DNA of 64,000 nt from Tetradesmus obliquus (GCA_030272155.1 CP126194.1:6749501-6813500); one strand, 5' to 3'; positions 48,401-62,003 are shown, counted from the stretch's first letter. Translations and numbers: made by a program. Notes: generated by a model not told the origin, from the sequence alone.

Positions 48401-49253
48401 ATGGCTGCAGGCGCTGGGTGTGGCACTCGAGGAGCAGCCGCACCTGCTGCTGCCATGCGATTCTGTGTCTGTGCCAAGCTGGCCTTATGTTCTGCTAACA
48501 CACAGTGTGCCTGCTGCTGCTGCTGCTGCAGACGCTGGGTGTGGCTCTTGAGGAGCAGCTGCACCTGCTGCTGCCATGCATGCATCATGATTGTGTCAAC
48601 CTCACCTGGTTTGTCAGCCTCACCTGATCTGTTCTTCTTTTTCTTTGTGCAGGCGCTGGGTGTGGCGCTGGAGGAGCAGCTGCACCTGCTGCTGCCGGCG
48701 CTGATGCGGCTGGTGGCTGCTGGGGGCGGCGGCACCCCGCTGGAGGTGAAGCGCAGCGTGCTGCGCAGCTTGAAGCGGCTGCTGCCGCGCATGCACCTGG
48801 CGGGCTTCAGCAGCGCGGTGCTGCAGCCGCTGATGAAGGTGGGTGCATGTTTGCATGTTTTGTGATTTGCTTGGATGTGACTCAAATGTTGCTGCCGCGC
48901 ATGCACCTGGCGGGCTTCAGCAGCGCGGTGCTGCAGCCACTGATGAAGGTGGGGGATGTTGCATGTTGCAAATGGTTTTGAATGTTGTGGATGTGCAGCA
49001 GCGGCTGGCGGGCTTCAGCAGCGCAGTGCTGCAGCCGCTGATGAAGGTGAGAGCGGCAGATTTTGGTGGTTGCTTTCTGCGTTGTTTTGCGTCGGTGATT
49101 GTGGATCTTGTCGTGCCAACTGTCTTCAAGACCGACCGCGTGGGGCATTCTGCTGCTGTTGCCTTTGCTTCTGCATCATGTGCTGGACGGCTGGTGTAGT
49201 GACCTGCGCCACAGACAGCTTGTTTCTGATCCTGCTGCTGCTGCTGCTGCTGC

Positions 49254-49287
<34 letters not shown>

Positions 49288-50942
49288 GCTGCTGCTGCTG
49301 CAGGTGCTTGACGGCCCTAACGACGACCTGCGCCGTGACGCCCTCGACACGACCTGCGCCCTCGCAGTCGCCCTGGGCCAGGACTTTGCCATCTTCGTCC
49401 CGACAATCCTCAAAATCGCAGCACGCCACCGGCTGCAGCACGAGTGGTTTGAGCGGCTGTCCGGCAAGCTGCTGGCTGCGGAGCCGCCCTGCTGTAGTGA
49501 TGCTGAGGATTGGGAGGATGCGGGGGGCTGGGCGGCTGAGCTGGACGCACTGGCTGAAGCAGCAGCGCTGACGCCACCTGCCATGCCGCTGGACCCAGGT
49601 GGGTTTCAACTTTAATCATATTGCCGTGTGTGATGCTGTTGTTCTGTGGTGGAGGCAGTGATGCCGAGTCCTCTGGTCATGTGGCTGGATGAGAGTTGTG
49701 CTGTGTGGTGGCTAAGGTTTGGTGGCTGGGGGGTGATGCGGAGGACTGGGAGGATGCAGGGGGCTGGGCAGCTGAGCTGGACGCACTGGCTGAAGCAGCA
49801 GCGCTGACGCCACCTGCCATGCCGCTTAATCCAGGTTGGTGCTGGTGCTGGTTGATCAGTTTAGGGAGTTTTGCTCCAATGCTGCTGGACCCAGGTGCTT
49901 CGTGATGCTAATTGACCAAGAGTGTTGAGGCCATGAACGCAACGAGCTACAGCAGATGCTGCATCTTCAGCATCCGTCCTTACAAGGTGCTCCTACCACT
50001 CTCAAGTTCGGCAACCCTAAACCCATATGTTTTGCTGAACCTCCCCGCCGCTTGCACTGCAGGCGCCGGCGCCCCTGTGAAGCTGGTGGGCCAGATCGGC
50101 ATGCCCCAGTTGCTTGGTTAACATCACATGCGTCATCAATGCATGAGTGGATATGTAACTGTGTTATGATACTGTACCTGCTTGCAGGCACTGCTGCCCC
50201 TGTGAAGCTGGCGGGCCAGATCGGCATGCTGCGCAAGGCCTGGGAGAGCAGCGCACGTGTCACCAAGGATGACTGGAGCGAGTGGATGCGCCACTTCAGC
50301 GTGGAGCTGCTTGCCCAGAGCCCATCACCAGCTTTGAGAGCTTGCCACAGCCTGGCGCAGGTGCGTTCACAGGTTTTGGGGCTTGAAGGGTATGTACACT
50401 GTTTTAGGGTTTTGCCTAGATGTTGGCGCCACTTCAGCGTGAAGCTGCTGGCCCAGAGCCCCTCACCAGCACTGTGAGCTTGCCACAGCCTGGCGCAGGT
50501 GCGTGCTTAGGGTTTGGGGTTTCAAGGGTTGAGAGCCGTTTTCAAGTTTTGGCCTGGATGTTTCCATTTCAGTGTGGAGCTGCTGGCACAAAGTAGTTCG
50601 CCGGCGTTGAGGGCCTGCCACAGCCTGGCGCAGGTGCGCTTTAGGTTGTAATACCCAATTTGGGGTGTAGCGTAGATGTTTGTGCCACTTCAGTGTGGAG
50701 TTGCTGGCACAAAGTCCATCGCCTGCACTGCGAGCTTGCCACAGCTTGGCGCAGGTGTGTTCACAGGTTTTTGGGGTTTCAACCAGCTTTGAGAGCTTGC
50801 CACAGCCTGGCGCAGGTGCGTCCTAAGGGTTTGGGAGTCTTGAGGGTTTACAGCCTGTTTAGGGTTGTGGTGCGCTGATGGCGCGGCAGCTGTTTGCCGC
50901 CGGCTTGGTGTCCTGGGCTGGACCCCCCTCGCTGCACCTGGC

Positions 50943-50982
<40 letters not shown>

Positions 50983-53900
50983 TGCGTCGTTACCTTTCAG
51001 GTGCACCCGCTGATGGCACGTGAGCTGATTGCGGCCAGCTTCGTGTCCTGCTGGGCTGAGCTCCCCCTCACTTTGCGTGCTGCCACCGCTGCTGCTGCTG
51101 CCATGTGTTTCCCTCCAGGTGCACTTGCTGATGGCTCGTGAGCTGTTTGCTGCCGGCTTTGTGTCCTGCTGGGCTGAGCTCCCCCTCACCGCATTGTGGC
51201 ACTGCTGCTGCTGCTGTCATGAATATCCTTTCAGGTGCACCCGCTGATGGCGCGTGAGCTGTTTGCTGCGGGCTTTGTGTCCTGCTGGGCTGAGCTGGAC
51301 CCTGCCAGCCAGGAGCAGCTGGTGCGCAGCCTGGAGGCAGCCCTGGCCAGCCCAACGATACCACCCGGTGAGATATTCAGGCTACACTACTATTGATACT
51401 GTTATCTCTGCCTAGTCACACAGATGCAGTAGCATTTCAAGCGCAGCTGGTGCGCAGCCTGGAGGCAGTCCTGGCCAGCCCAACCATCCCACCCGGTGAC
51501 ATATCAAGGGGCTTCAACGTTCATTCAGCCTAGTCAAACAGATGCAGTAACATAGCATGAGCAGCTGGTGCGTCGCGTGGAGGCGGCCCTGGCCAGCTGC
51601 ACCACGATGCGATCCTGTCACTAGCTGTGCTGATTCATGATCGCTGTTTGCTATTTGCAGAGATCGTGACGGCGCTGCTGAACCTGGCGGAGTTCATGGA
51701 GCACGATGACAAGCGCCTGCCGCTGGACACGCGCACGCTGGGCGCGCTGGCTGAGAAGTGCCACGCCTTCGCTAAGGTGAGCTGAGCACTGCAACATAAG
51801 AATTGATTGGCCCCACTGCAAGCAAAGGAGCTCCATAGCATTCGCCTTGGGCCTTAGCACCACTGCGGCACATGCACATGCACATGTCTTTGAATGATCG
51901 CTCCCTGCTGCATGCTTGTCTCTATGTGTTTTACAAACAGCATGTCACCCATGATATTCCGACTTGTTACTGACGCAGGCGCTGCACTACAAAGAGATGG
52001 AGTTCTGCACCAGCCCCCAGACTGCTATTGAGGCGCTCATCCACATCAACAACCAGCTGCGCCAGCCTGAGGCGGCCGTGGGTGTGCTGACATATGCACA
52101 GAAGCACCTGGCCATGGAGCTGAAGGAGAGCTGGTATGAGAAGCTGTGCAGGTGAGGCTCCTCTTTGAACATTGTTATAACACTATTCATCAAAGTGTTA
52201 CATATGCGCTGTTTAAGACTGTGACATATGCACAGAAGCACCTGGCCATGGAGCTGAAGGAGAGCTGGTATGAGAAGCTGTGCATGTGAGGCTCCTCTTT
52301 GAACATTGTTATAACACTATTCATCAAAGTGTTACATATGCGCTGTTTAAGACTGTGACGTATGCTTAGAAGCACCTGGTCATGGAGCTGAAGGAGAGCT
52401 GGTATGAGAAGCTGTGCATGTGAGGCTCCTTGCGAGTTGTGTTGAAACAGTTGTTACAACACTGTTTGAGATGTTGATGTACCAGCAGAAGCAGCCGGCC
52501 ATGGAGGAGATTTTGCACATACAGCTGTGCAGGTTAATTGATTAACAAAAATGCAAAATGGACAGACATGTATTGACAGACATGTTCTACAAGCACTGGG
52601 AATGGCGGTATACATTGTAGACGAAGGCAAAGCCTGTTGTGCACACTGCTCTAAAGCCATACGCCTTGACGAAGAGCTGCTGCCTTTGCAAGCCCGTGGT
52701 CACAGATTGAGGCAATGGAGAACTGGGAAACAGGTGCAATTGCATCATCTGTAAAGCAGTGGCCCCCTGGACTAGTGTCTGGGGTTCGGTTTGTCCAACA
52801 TCGTGTTGTTTTGCCTCCCCTTGCAGGTGGGATGAGGCGCTGGCTGCATATGAGGGCAAGCTTGCAGCCACGCCCCCCTCCAGCCAGGAGTACCTCACCG
52901 CGCTGCTGGGCAAGATGCGCTGCCTGGCCAGCCTGGCGGAGTGGCAGAAGCTGTCCGCGCTGTGCAGGTGCGGGGTTCGAAACCTGCTGTAAGCTTGCTG
53001 TTTCTCGCCTTTTTGTTTCTGGCCAGTCTGGCAAAGTGGCAGGCGTCTTGGGCGCTATGCAAAACTGTGGCAACCTCGTCTGTAGGGTGTAAATGTCTCT
53101 AGCTGTTGCAGGTGTTGATTTGAGTCGATTGGTCTTGAATGTTGCTTCCTGCACTTTTGCAGGGTGGAGTGGCGCAAGAGTGAGCCGCACATGCGCCATG
53201 AGACAATGTACCTAGTAGTTGAGGAGCACGACTTGTTGTATGTTTTTGCGTTTGCAGGGTGGAGTGGCGCAAGAGCGAGCCGCACATGCGCAAGGAGATG
53301 AGCCTCATTGCAGCACACGCAGCATGGCACATGGGCCAGTGGGAGGAGATGGCAATCTATGTGGACACAGTAGACTCCGGCCCGGGCGGCAGCAGCAGCA
53401 GCAGCAGCGGCATGGGCGGGCTCAGCAGCAGTAGCAGCTACCACCTGCCTCACCACGGCGGTGCTGGCAATGCCGCCGCATCCATTATTGCAGCTGCAGC
53501 GGCAGCTGTGGCGAATGGTACCAGCAGCAGCAGCGGCGGCGGTGGCTATGGCATGATGGGAATGCACAACCACGTCAACAGCAGCAGCAGCAGTGGAGGG
53601 ACTGGAGGTAGAGGCAGGCTACTCAGCAGCAGCGGAGATGGCTTCCGCAGTAGTATACCTGGTGCCGGTGCTGGTGCTGGCGCTGGTGCTGCTGCTGGAG
53701 GTATAGCTGGCGGGCCTATGAGCAGTACGGGGGCCTTCCTGCGTGCGGTGCTGTGCATCAAGCACAACCAGCACGAGCTGGCGCGGTTCAATGTGGAGCG
53801 TGCGAGAGGTGCGTGGTTTTAAGACTGACTGGCGCATGAAATGGTGTATCATACACAGTGCAGATGCTTGGCGTTTTCGCCGCTATACTTCTGGATACTT

Positions 53901-56900
53901 GTGGTGACTGGTCTAGCTGCTTCAGGATGGTGGTACCTATGAGCTGGCTGCTGTCGGACAGAGCACATATGCTCGCTTTCATGAGGTTTGTTTGCGGTGC
54001 ATACGATCTGTGCGTTGATACATGTGGCTGGGCACCCACGCCTGCTGTTGTCGTTGCTGCGCTGCGCTGCTGTTGCAGAGCTGATGTCGACTGAGCTGGC
54101 AGCGCTGGTTGGGGAGAGCTACGAGCGCGCCTACACCGACATGGTGAGCCTGGGGGGCAGCAGCGATGATGGATTAGTGTTCAAATGGCAACATCAGCAA
54201 CCGTCTGGTTCCACTGGTAGTGAATTGCGCAAAGGGCGGGAGTTCCGTAACACTGTTACACGGTGTTACGGCCCTGTCCTTTGCCCTCCGTTGATTCCGC
54301 TCCTTGCAAAGAGAGCGTGGACACTTGCAAAAGTTCAACTTTCCAGTAAATTGCGGTTCAGATATCTATCCGCAATGCACAACAGCATGCCAATCAGCTG
54401 CATTGTGACGTCGGTGGAGGCAGCTTGCCTGCTTATCATACACCAGGTGGTGGAGTGCTGGTTGGCAGCAGCTGCTTGTGCATCTGTTGATCGATCGCCA
54501 CGCATGTTGCTGCTGCCACGTATTAATCGTCTTGGCGCTGCACTTGCTGCTGCTTGCTGTTGCAGGTGCGTGTGCAGCAGCTGACTGAGCTTGAGGAGGT
54601 CATTGCTTACAAGGAGGCACTGGCACGGTGAGTAGTTTATGGTGCTTAATTGAGCTTGTCGAAGCAAGCACTGCTGGTGTAGAGCTGGTCATCGCTTACA
54701 AGGAGGCGCTGGCGCGGTGAGTGGCTGTGAAACGTCTATTCAAACCAAGCACTGCTGATGTGGGCAGCTGGAGGCTGGACACTGCTGCAAGGCTTGCTGT
54801 GCGCGTGCTCCCCTGCCGCAGCCAGCGGCATCTTGACTACCCCGCACAAGCATTGCAGACGATGAATCCCAGCTTCAGAACGGTCAGCATGTTTTGGTTT
54901 AGCGGCATCCATTTCAGTCATATAAGAAACATGGTGAAAGGTTTCCATCTGTCCTGCTGATCCCGCAGGGTGTCCTCTGAGCCCGCGTGCAGTGAGGAAA
55001 CGATGCGCTTCGTGGATCCGGCACCCGATTGCATTATAGTCAGCGTGTATGCCGTTGACAATCTTGCTGTTTCTGCTGCTTGTGCTCGCACCGCAGGGTG
55101 TCCTGTAAGCCTGCGTCCAGTGAGGAGAAGATGCGCTGCGTGCTTCGTTACCGGCATTCAGTCGCATACGTTGTAACGTCTTAATATTGTTTGTTTTGCT
55201 GACCACGCAGGGTTTCCTCTGAGCCCGCGTCCAGTGAGGAGAAGATGCGCTTCGTGCGCGAGCTGTGGCGGCGGCGGCTGAGCGGCGTGCAGCGCAACGT
55301 GGAGGTGCGCTGAGCGTTGTACTCAGTTCACGCGCATTTTCAACAGTTGCTTATCACAATATGATGAGCGTTATGGCTGCATGCAGAAGGTGCTCAATAT
55401 GTGCAGCAGTGCATACACTGGCACGCATGGTTTTGGTTTCGGCAGTGCTGGAAGTGCAGCGTGCTTCCCCATGCTGTATGCTTGTTGATTACCTCCTTAA
55501 ACTTCATGTTTCCGCAGGTGTGGCAGAGCTTGTTCAGCGTGCGCAGCCTGGTGGTGCCCATGCACGAGGACGTGGACGGATGGCTCAAGTTCGCCAGCCT
55601 GTGCAGGAAGAGCGGGAGGCCGCGCCAGGTGTGTGCCTTGTAACAAGCAGTTTCCAACCTTGATAGTGAGCCTGCTGTCTGGACGCATGTGAAAACTTGC
55701 ACCTATTGTTGATTATTTGTGTTTACAGACACGAGCATGCGGACAGCTGCAATCTGTCTGCACTCACCAGCTCGCTTCTGCTGCTGCTTGTTCCCTATCC
55801 TCATACGCCGCTGTTCCTTATCCTCTCTTCTGTGGACCTTTCTTTCTCTTTCCCCTCAAGCTGCGCTCCTGCGGGTGCAGCTGCTGGGCTACGATCCTGC
55901 CGCCACTCAAATCTGCACTCACCCGTCCGCCGCCGCGTCGCTGCTGCTGCTGCTGCTGCCAACCTCTTCTCCCTCCTCCCCCTCCCCCCCCCCCTTCCCC
56001 CAGGCTGCGCGCATGCTGGTGCAGCTGCTGGGCTGAGACCGCGCCGCCACTGGAGTCTTCACTCACCAATCTGCTGCCGCCTCCGCCTCCGCCGCCGCTG
56101 CTGCTGCTGCTGCTGCTGCCAACTTCTTTTCCTATTCCTTCCTGCGCCTCTCTCTCTCCTCAGGCTGCGCGCATGCTGGTGCAGCTGCTGGGCTATGATC
56201 CTGCAGCCATCACCAAGCCAGGCCAGCCAGGCTATGGCGCAGGCAGCGGCGCACCTGCAGTGATGCTGGCCTACGTGAAGCACCTGTGGGCGACCGGGGA
56301 GCGCAAGGAGGCGCTGTCCAGGTGCGCGCTTCTAGTTTCTTTACCTTACCTTCATGAACTGTGCTGGCTGGTGTGCTGTTGCTGTCGGCTTGCTGGCCTA
56401 TGTGAAGCACCTTTGGGCGACCGGGGAGCGCAAGAAGGCGCTGTTGAGGTGCACAGCATGTTGTTGTTTAATCAATTCCGGGATGACTGGTGGCTGGGTG
56501 GTCTCAGGTGCAGGCTTGTGAAGTAGTTCTGTTATGGTGGCCTCTGCTGCGCATCCGCTGCAGCTGTTGTGCAGCCTCATCTCATACCCGGCTGCGCATC
56601 CGCTGCAGCTGTTGTGCAGCCTCATCTCATACCCGGCTGCGCAGCCGCTGCAGCTGTTGTGCAGCCTCATCTCATACCCGGCTGCGTGCACTGCTGCGAG
56701 GTGGAACAGCTTGTGTGCGAGCTAAAGTGTGGCATCGCCATCTGCTGGAGGCCAAGGGCCCTTGCTTACTGTTGCTGTGCTACTGCTGCTGCTGCCTGGT
56801 CAAACCCTGGTTAAACCACGGTCAAACCTTGGTCAAACCTCGGTCAAACCTTGGTCAAACCCACGCAGGCTGCGTGAGCTGGTGGAGGAGGTGCGGGCCA

Positions 56901-59900
56901 TGCCTGCTGAGCCCCCCACGCCCTTCATCAAGCCTGACCTGTCCAGCCTGCCAGCTCCAGAGCCGGCAGGCAGCCTCAGCCAGCTGGCAGCCAAGCGCTT
57001 CAGGGTGAGTTGCAGGATTTAGGATGCAGCTGCTAGTGCTGGGGTTTAGCGAATGGGTGTGAGAAGCTGGAGGTTTTGGAGCCCGCAGGCAGCCTCAGCC
57101 AGCTGGCAGCCAAGCGCTTCAGGGTGAGCAGCAGGTTTTTGGATGCATCCAGTGCTGGAGTTCAACCCCAGCCGAATAGTTTTGAAACGCGTTCACAGTT
57201 TCAAGCCCGCAGGCAGCTCCAGCCAGCCGGCAGCCAGCAACAGCTTCCCTGCAAGTGTGTGCAGTTCAGCACGACCAAATTGGCGGCCGCGCAGTTCCTC
57301 ACTGAGCGTGCGGTGCCTCATTGTGCTCACTATCATCGTGCAGGAGCGCCCGCGGCCGTCGCTGCATGCGCGCTGCTACCTGCGGCTGGGCATGCTGCAG
57401 TGGCACCACCAGGACGGCGGCGGCCTTGCAGGAGACACGCAGCTGAGCAGCTGCATGGAGCTGATGCGGGTGAGTTGAAGCGGCAGTCACAGAACAGTTG
57501 GTTTTGTGTTTCAATTAATACAGCAATATAAATATGAAAATAACTTTTTAAAGCAATAGTTATTAATTTAAATAATCATTATTATTATCTAGTTTGATTC
57601 AGTTTGTAGCTGAGCAGCTGCAGTGGGCTGATGCAGGTGAGCTTGGATGCCAAACATGTGTTGACTTCCTGTGGATAGTTCAGAACACTCAATCAAGCAA
57701 TCTAAAGAGGCCTCTCGCACTCCCTCCCCCCCCCCCCAAAAAAAAAACCTTTGGGAAACACCCAAAGGTTCATGACGTCACAGTCTACACTGCAATTAGG
57801 CTGTAGCCTAAGCCGCGCTGAAGAAGAGGGGTTACACGGTGTGCACAGGCAATTACGTTGCAACAAACACCCGAAAATGTGGAACGTTGCAGACTCAGCA
57901 TAACAGGCTGTCACTCAAGGAGACTCACCCCAGAAAGTCTCTGTGTGTGTAACTTGACATACGGCCTTGCAGGCAAAGCCGTCAGCCACAGCACACGCAG
58001 TGTTGATGCTAAACAACGGTAGGACTAGTGTAAACAGTGTCAGTGACAGCAAGCTGCACTTTATGCAGTGCAGCGGGCGGGCTAAGCCGCGCTGAGAGAG
58101 GTCTGTCCGCGCGAGAGAGGTCTGTTACAGGGGTGGGCAAGCTATCGCCCTAGAGCGAGTCACTTGCCCCTCTTTCAGCTCACATATCATGAGAACCCGA
58201 TAGCAAGCCACAAGATGCAACCAAAGTAAAACTCCAGAGGCATCTTGCAGCCCCTACCTCCCCATAAACCAACAAGTACATGCAGTGCAGCATGTGCGAA
58301 GTGCAGCACGAAAAGCAGCAGGGTGCTCAAAGCACGCGCTGGGAGAGGTCTGTTACAGGGGTGGGCAAGCTATCGCCCTAGCGAGAGAGAGAGAGGTCTG
58401 TTACAGGGGTGGGCAAGCTATCGCCCTAGAGCGAGTCACTTGCCCCTCTTTCAGCTCACATATCATGAGAACCCGATAGCAAGCCACCCTAGCGCGCTGC
58501 AGCAGCAGTCGAGTTGCAAGCCGCACAGGAGAGAGGTCTGTTACAGGGGTGGGCAAGCTATCGCCCTTTTTTTCGTTTGTGTTTGTTACACATGGGGGCC
58601 AGGCAATTCCAGCCTCTTGAACTGGCATATCATACCAGCCAGGTAGGGTTTCAAATCCAACTCCGTCCCCCACCACCATCACGACGGAACAGCAAGTCTG
58701 CAGCCTCACTGCCCGCCTAGCAAAATGACCACAATGCTGCAGCAAAACCGAGTGGTCGCCTCCAAGGGACAGCATGGCATGGCAAGCAAGCATGTAAGCG
58801 CATAGCATGATACAGCATGCAAGCAACGCTGACAGAGACCTGGCTGCAACACCACACTGCTGTTGCTGCATGACAAGCACTAGGCTGCACTACATCCAAG
58901 CAAAAAGAAAACCACTCCTACCGCTGCAACTAGCTAAGCTGACCTACAAAAAACAAAAAAAACCACTCCTACCGCTGACTACATGCAGCAACTCCACCGC
59001 ATGGCTACACTGTCACCACAAGCAAGGGCACCACCACCGCCCCAGGTAGCTGCCAGACCAGCAATGCAGTTGACAACCGGCTGATGTGAGTGCAGCAATA
59101 TGAATGCAAGCACATTGCTGCTCCCTGCGCACAGCAGATGAAAAATCAAGTAGAATACAACACCCAGACAACCTTAATGGCAGGCAATCCACTGGCCCAG
59201 CTGTTGTCTAGAAATCTGCCGCAGGCGCGCTGCAGCACTGCTGAGTGAACAGCTGAGCACCTCTAGACACTGGGCCAGCAGTCCAGCACGCTCAACAGTC
59301 ATGGGGGGGTTGCCGTAATCGAACACACATTGGTGGACGACATTTGCAAGGGCGCCGCAGCACACTCGAGCATTACCAGCACCTTGCCTTATTCTGCTGT
59401 AGCCCTGCTGCTGGGGACCATGACGCAACCACAGGCGCCAGCTGCTGCTGACGAGCGCCCAAAACTAAACTATTGCTGAGCACATCTTCCTTCGGTTGTA
59501 GCCAGCTGCCTGGGCGTCCACTGCGCGCTGCACGGCTGTCAACTGTGCTGTCTCTTCGGTGACCCGGCGTAGCTGCGTAGGCAGGCAGTATCGGCCTGCA
59601 GGACGCCACTCCTCTTATCTAATATAGCTTCCAGCATTAGAAGAAGCTGTACTAGACGGTCTTCCGACTCGCGGGCCGCAACTGGCGCAGCCGGGCTGGA
59701 CCAGAGGGCAAAGCAAGCCAAGCCTTTTTACGCCTTGCTCAGGGCCCTAGAGCGAGTCACGTGCCCCTCTTTCAGCTCACATATCATGAGAACCCGCCGC
59801 ACAGTCAGCAACTGCCGTGGCACATCCTGCAGCATCAGCAGTGCCAATGTCTGCTGCTGGTGGTGCAAGGCCCTGTTAGCTCAGTTGGTTAGAGCGTGGT

Positions 59901-61793
59901 GCTAATAACGCCAAGGTCATCCGTTCGAGCCGGGTACGGGGCATGTTTCTTTTTGAGGCCTTCAACAGCTGGATGGTGTGCTAACACACTTCTGCCTGTG
60001 TTGCGCACTCCTCCACATACAGACAAGCTGTGCATAGCAATTTGCGTCAGCAGGGTGTGTGCAAACACACATTGCACAACAGAGAGCTGCAAACAGATCA
60101 GCTGAGAACAGTCGAGCTGCAGCGAAGAACAGACAGACATGCAGCCATGAAAGAGGCACAATCCAACAGTGCGAGTAGGCTTGCTGCTCCTGTGGGTGTG
60201 CCAATCCATGCGTGCATGCAGGCTAGAGGGCAGTGGGGTGGGGAGCTGCTTCGGCTGCTACGCGACGCTGTGTGTTTAGAGTGCTGCATGTATGCTGTAG
60301 CAGACAAAAGGGCAACAAAGAGTGGTGTCCGAACGGCACGCGGCGCTGAATGCCTGGAGAAAGAGGAAAGCTGCAAAGCAGCTCACCTCAGGCTGTTACT
60401 CAAATGAGGCTGGGCAGTGCGCATGGCTTGAAATGGGTGTGTAGCCGTGTGTGAATTGTTTTAGAAGAGGACTAGCCTCGACTGCAACAATAAGCGGTTC
60501 ACGTGCCAGTCCGCTGTTGCCCTAGCAGAGACGTAAACCCTGCACTGTGTGTGGCTGCTCTGAGGAGGGGTCCACTCAGGCTGCGCGCTACACCTGAGAC
60601 AGATGGACTGCCCAAACAGACCTGCAGTTGCTGTCTTTTGGGGCTCTGAAAGCAGCTTGGGGATGTACAGGGCAGCCCTGCAGCTAGGAACGGCTGTTTT
60701 AAGAGGCGGCGGCGCATAGGTAGAGGGTTTACAAGAAGAAGAAGATAGGGTGGATTGTACAGAGGGTTTACACGAGGCGAAAAGAAGAGGGGTTTACACA
60801 AGGCGGCGCGAGAGAAAGGGCCGCGAGAGAGAGGTCAGAAGAAGAGGGGTTACACGGTGTGCACAGGCAACTACGCTGCAACGAACACCCGACAACACAG
60901 GAAAACTGCAGGAAGCTCAGCACAGACCGTCACTCATGTGAGGCCCCAGAGAAATGGCCCCCGTGTGTAAGTTTCGGCATGTGGCCATGCTAGCACAGCC
61001 GCCTTCCTTACTCCATACAGTTCGCCCCCAGTAGATGTATCCTCATACGAGAAGTGGAAAAACAAGTGCTGCCAGCAGTGTCAGTGACGGCAAGCAATGC
61101 AGAGAGAACACAGGGCCGCCATGCACTAACTGCATTGCGGGCGGCTGAGCTCACCAAGCCGTAACTCAGCCTGGTGCTAATAACGCCAAGGCCATCCGTT
61201 CGAGCCGGGTATGGGGCATATCATCCTTTTTGCACGTCCGCGCCTTTCCCGTCTTGTTTTCTTTTGCGCGCGCTCGTCGTTCGGCCGGAGAACGCACCCG
61301 GGAGAAGTCTGCGCGCTTTGGGATGCAGCTCGTCGACCCGTGTTCGGCTGGATTTCCTCAACCCCTGGCTGTCTGTTGTTTGATATTGAAAATCCAAATA
61401 TCCCTCGCTGCCACATGCTGCTGTTACTGCAGGCTGCCACGGAGTATGGCGCCAACTGGGCCAAAGCGTGGCACCACTGGGCGCTGTTCAACTGCGGCGT
61501 GCTTGAGGCGCTGCACAAACGCGGCGAGGCGGCAGCAGCGGCACAGTACGTCGCGCCAGCAGTCACCGGCTTCTTCCGCAGGTAAGCGACCTGCAGCGTT
61601 ACTGAATACGCTCTGTTATTGCTGATTGTCTGTGCATGCGGTTGCATAGAAGATGCAGTCTGCTGCTTTTGAAAAACCCAGCAAGCAACCATGGACTATA
61701 CCTGCTGCTGCCGCCGCTGCAGTGTCGTGCTGGGCCAGGCAGCCGGCGACCGCACCGGCAACCTGCAGGACATCCTGCGCCTGCTCACACTTC

Positions 61794-61829
<36 letters not shown>

Positions 61830-61898
61830 GCTGCAGTGTCGCACTGGGCCAGGCAGCGGGTGACCGCACCGGCAACCTGCAGGACATCCTGTGCCTGC

Positions 61899-61929
<31 letters not shown>

Positions 61930-62003
61930 GCAGTGTCGCGCTGGGCCAGGCCGCTGGCGACCGCACCGGCAACCTGCAGGACATCCTGTGCCTGCTCACA
62001 CTC

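Larger units (their letters stand above)
36445..49598 (+). other. TOR: TOR HEAT-repeat exons 1-19 (about residues 1-1330)
   Basis: Exons: 36445-36650, 37495-37555, 38832-38993, 39600-39803, 40455-40648, 41132-41194, 41657-41873, 42099-42260, 42593-42826, 43118-43612, 43848-44153, 44485-44784, 45046-45223, 45540-45683, 46312-46565, 47358-47543, 47878-48021, 48653-48838, 49304-49598. Helical pairs typical of HEAT repeats are clear ([40 protein letters not shown]). This region forms the solenoid that binds the RAPTOR-type partner in TORC1 (family knowledge). An Ala/Gln-rich insertion lies at about residues 537-610 (43223-43440) and a Ser/Ala one at about 44506-44640. Confidence 0.9.
57470..61432 (+). 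other. Large TOR intron 32 (about 4 kb) with tRNA gene and dispersed repeats
   Basis: Most other TOR introns are about 150-1100 bp. This one begins with an AT-rich island (about 57515-57600) and a partial echo of the preceding exon end (about 57605-57642). It then holds a C12A10 run and hairpin, several copies of two repeat families, an intact tRNA-Ile and a truncated tRNA copy. The phase-compatible exons on both sides and the continuity of the FAT domain support it being one intron. Confidence 0.75.

Noticed and set aside
48917..49609. Minus-strand open frame of about 230 codons
   Set aside because: It is antisense to TOR exon 19 and its CTG tract. It has no domain signature, while the plus strand encodes a conserved HEAT segment.
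58110..58570. CRISPR-like array
   Set aside because: Repeat units are about 98 bp, irregularly spaced and truncated. The locus is eukaryotic intron DNA with no regular spacers.
61158..61218. Second functional tRNA-Ile
   Set aside because: Most of the D arm and the 5' acceptor strand are missing, so no cloverleaf can form.
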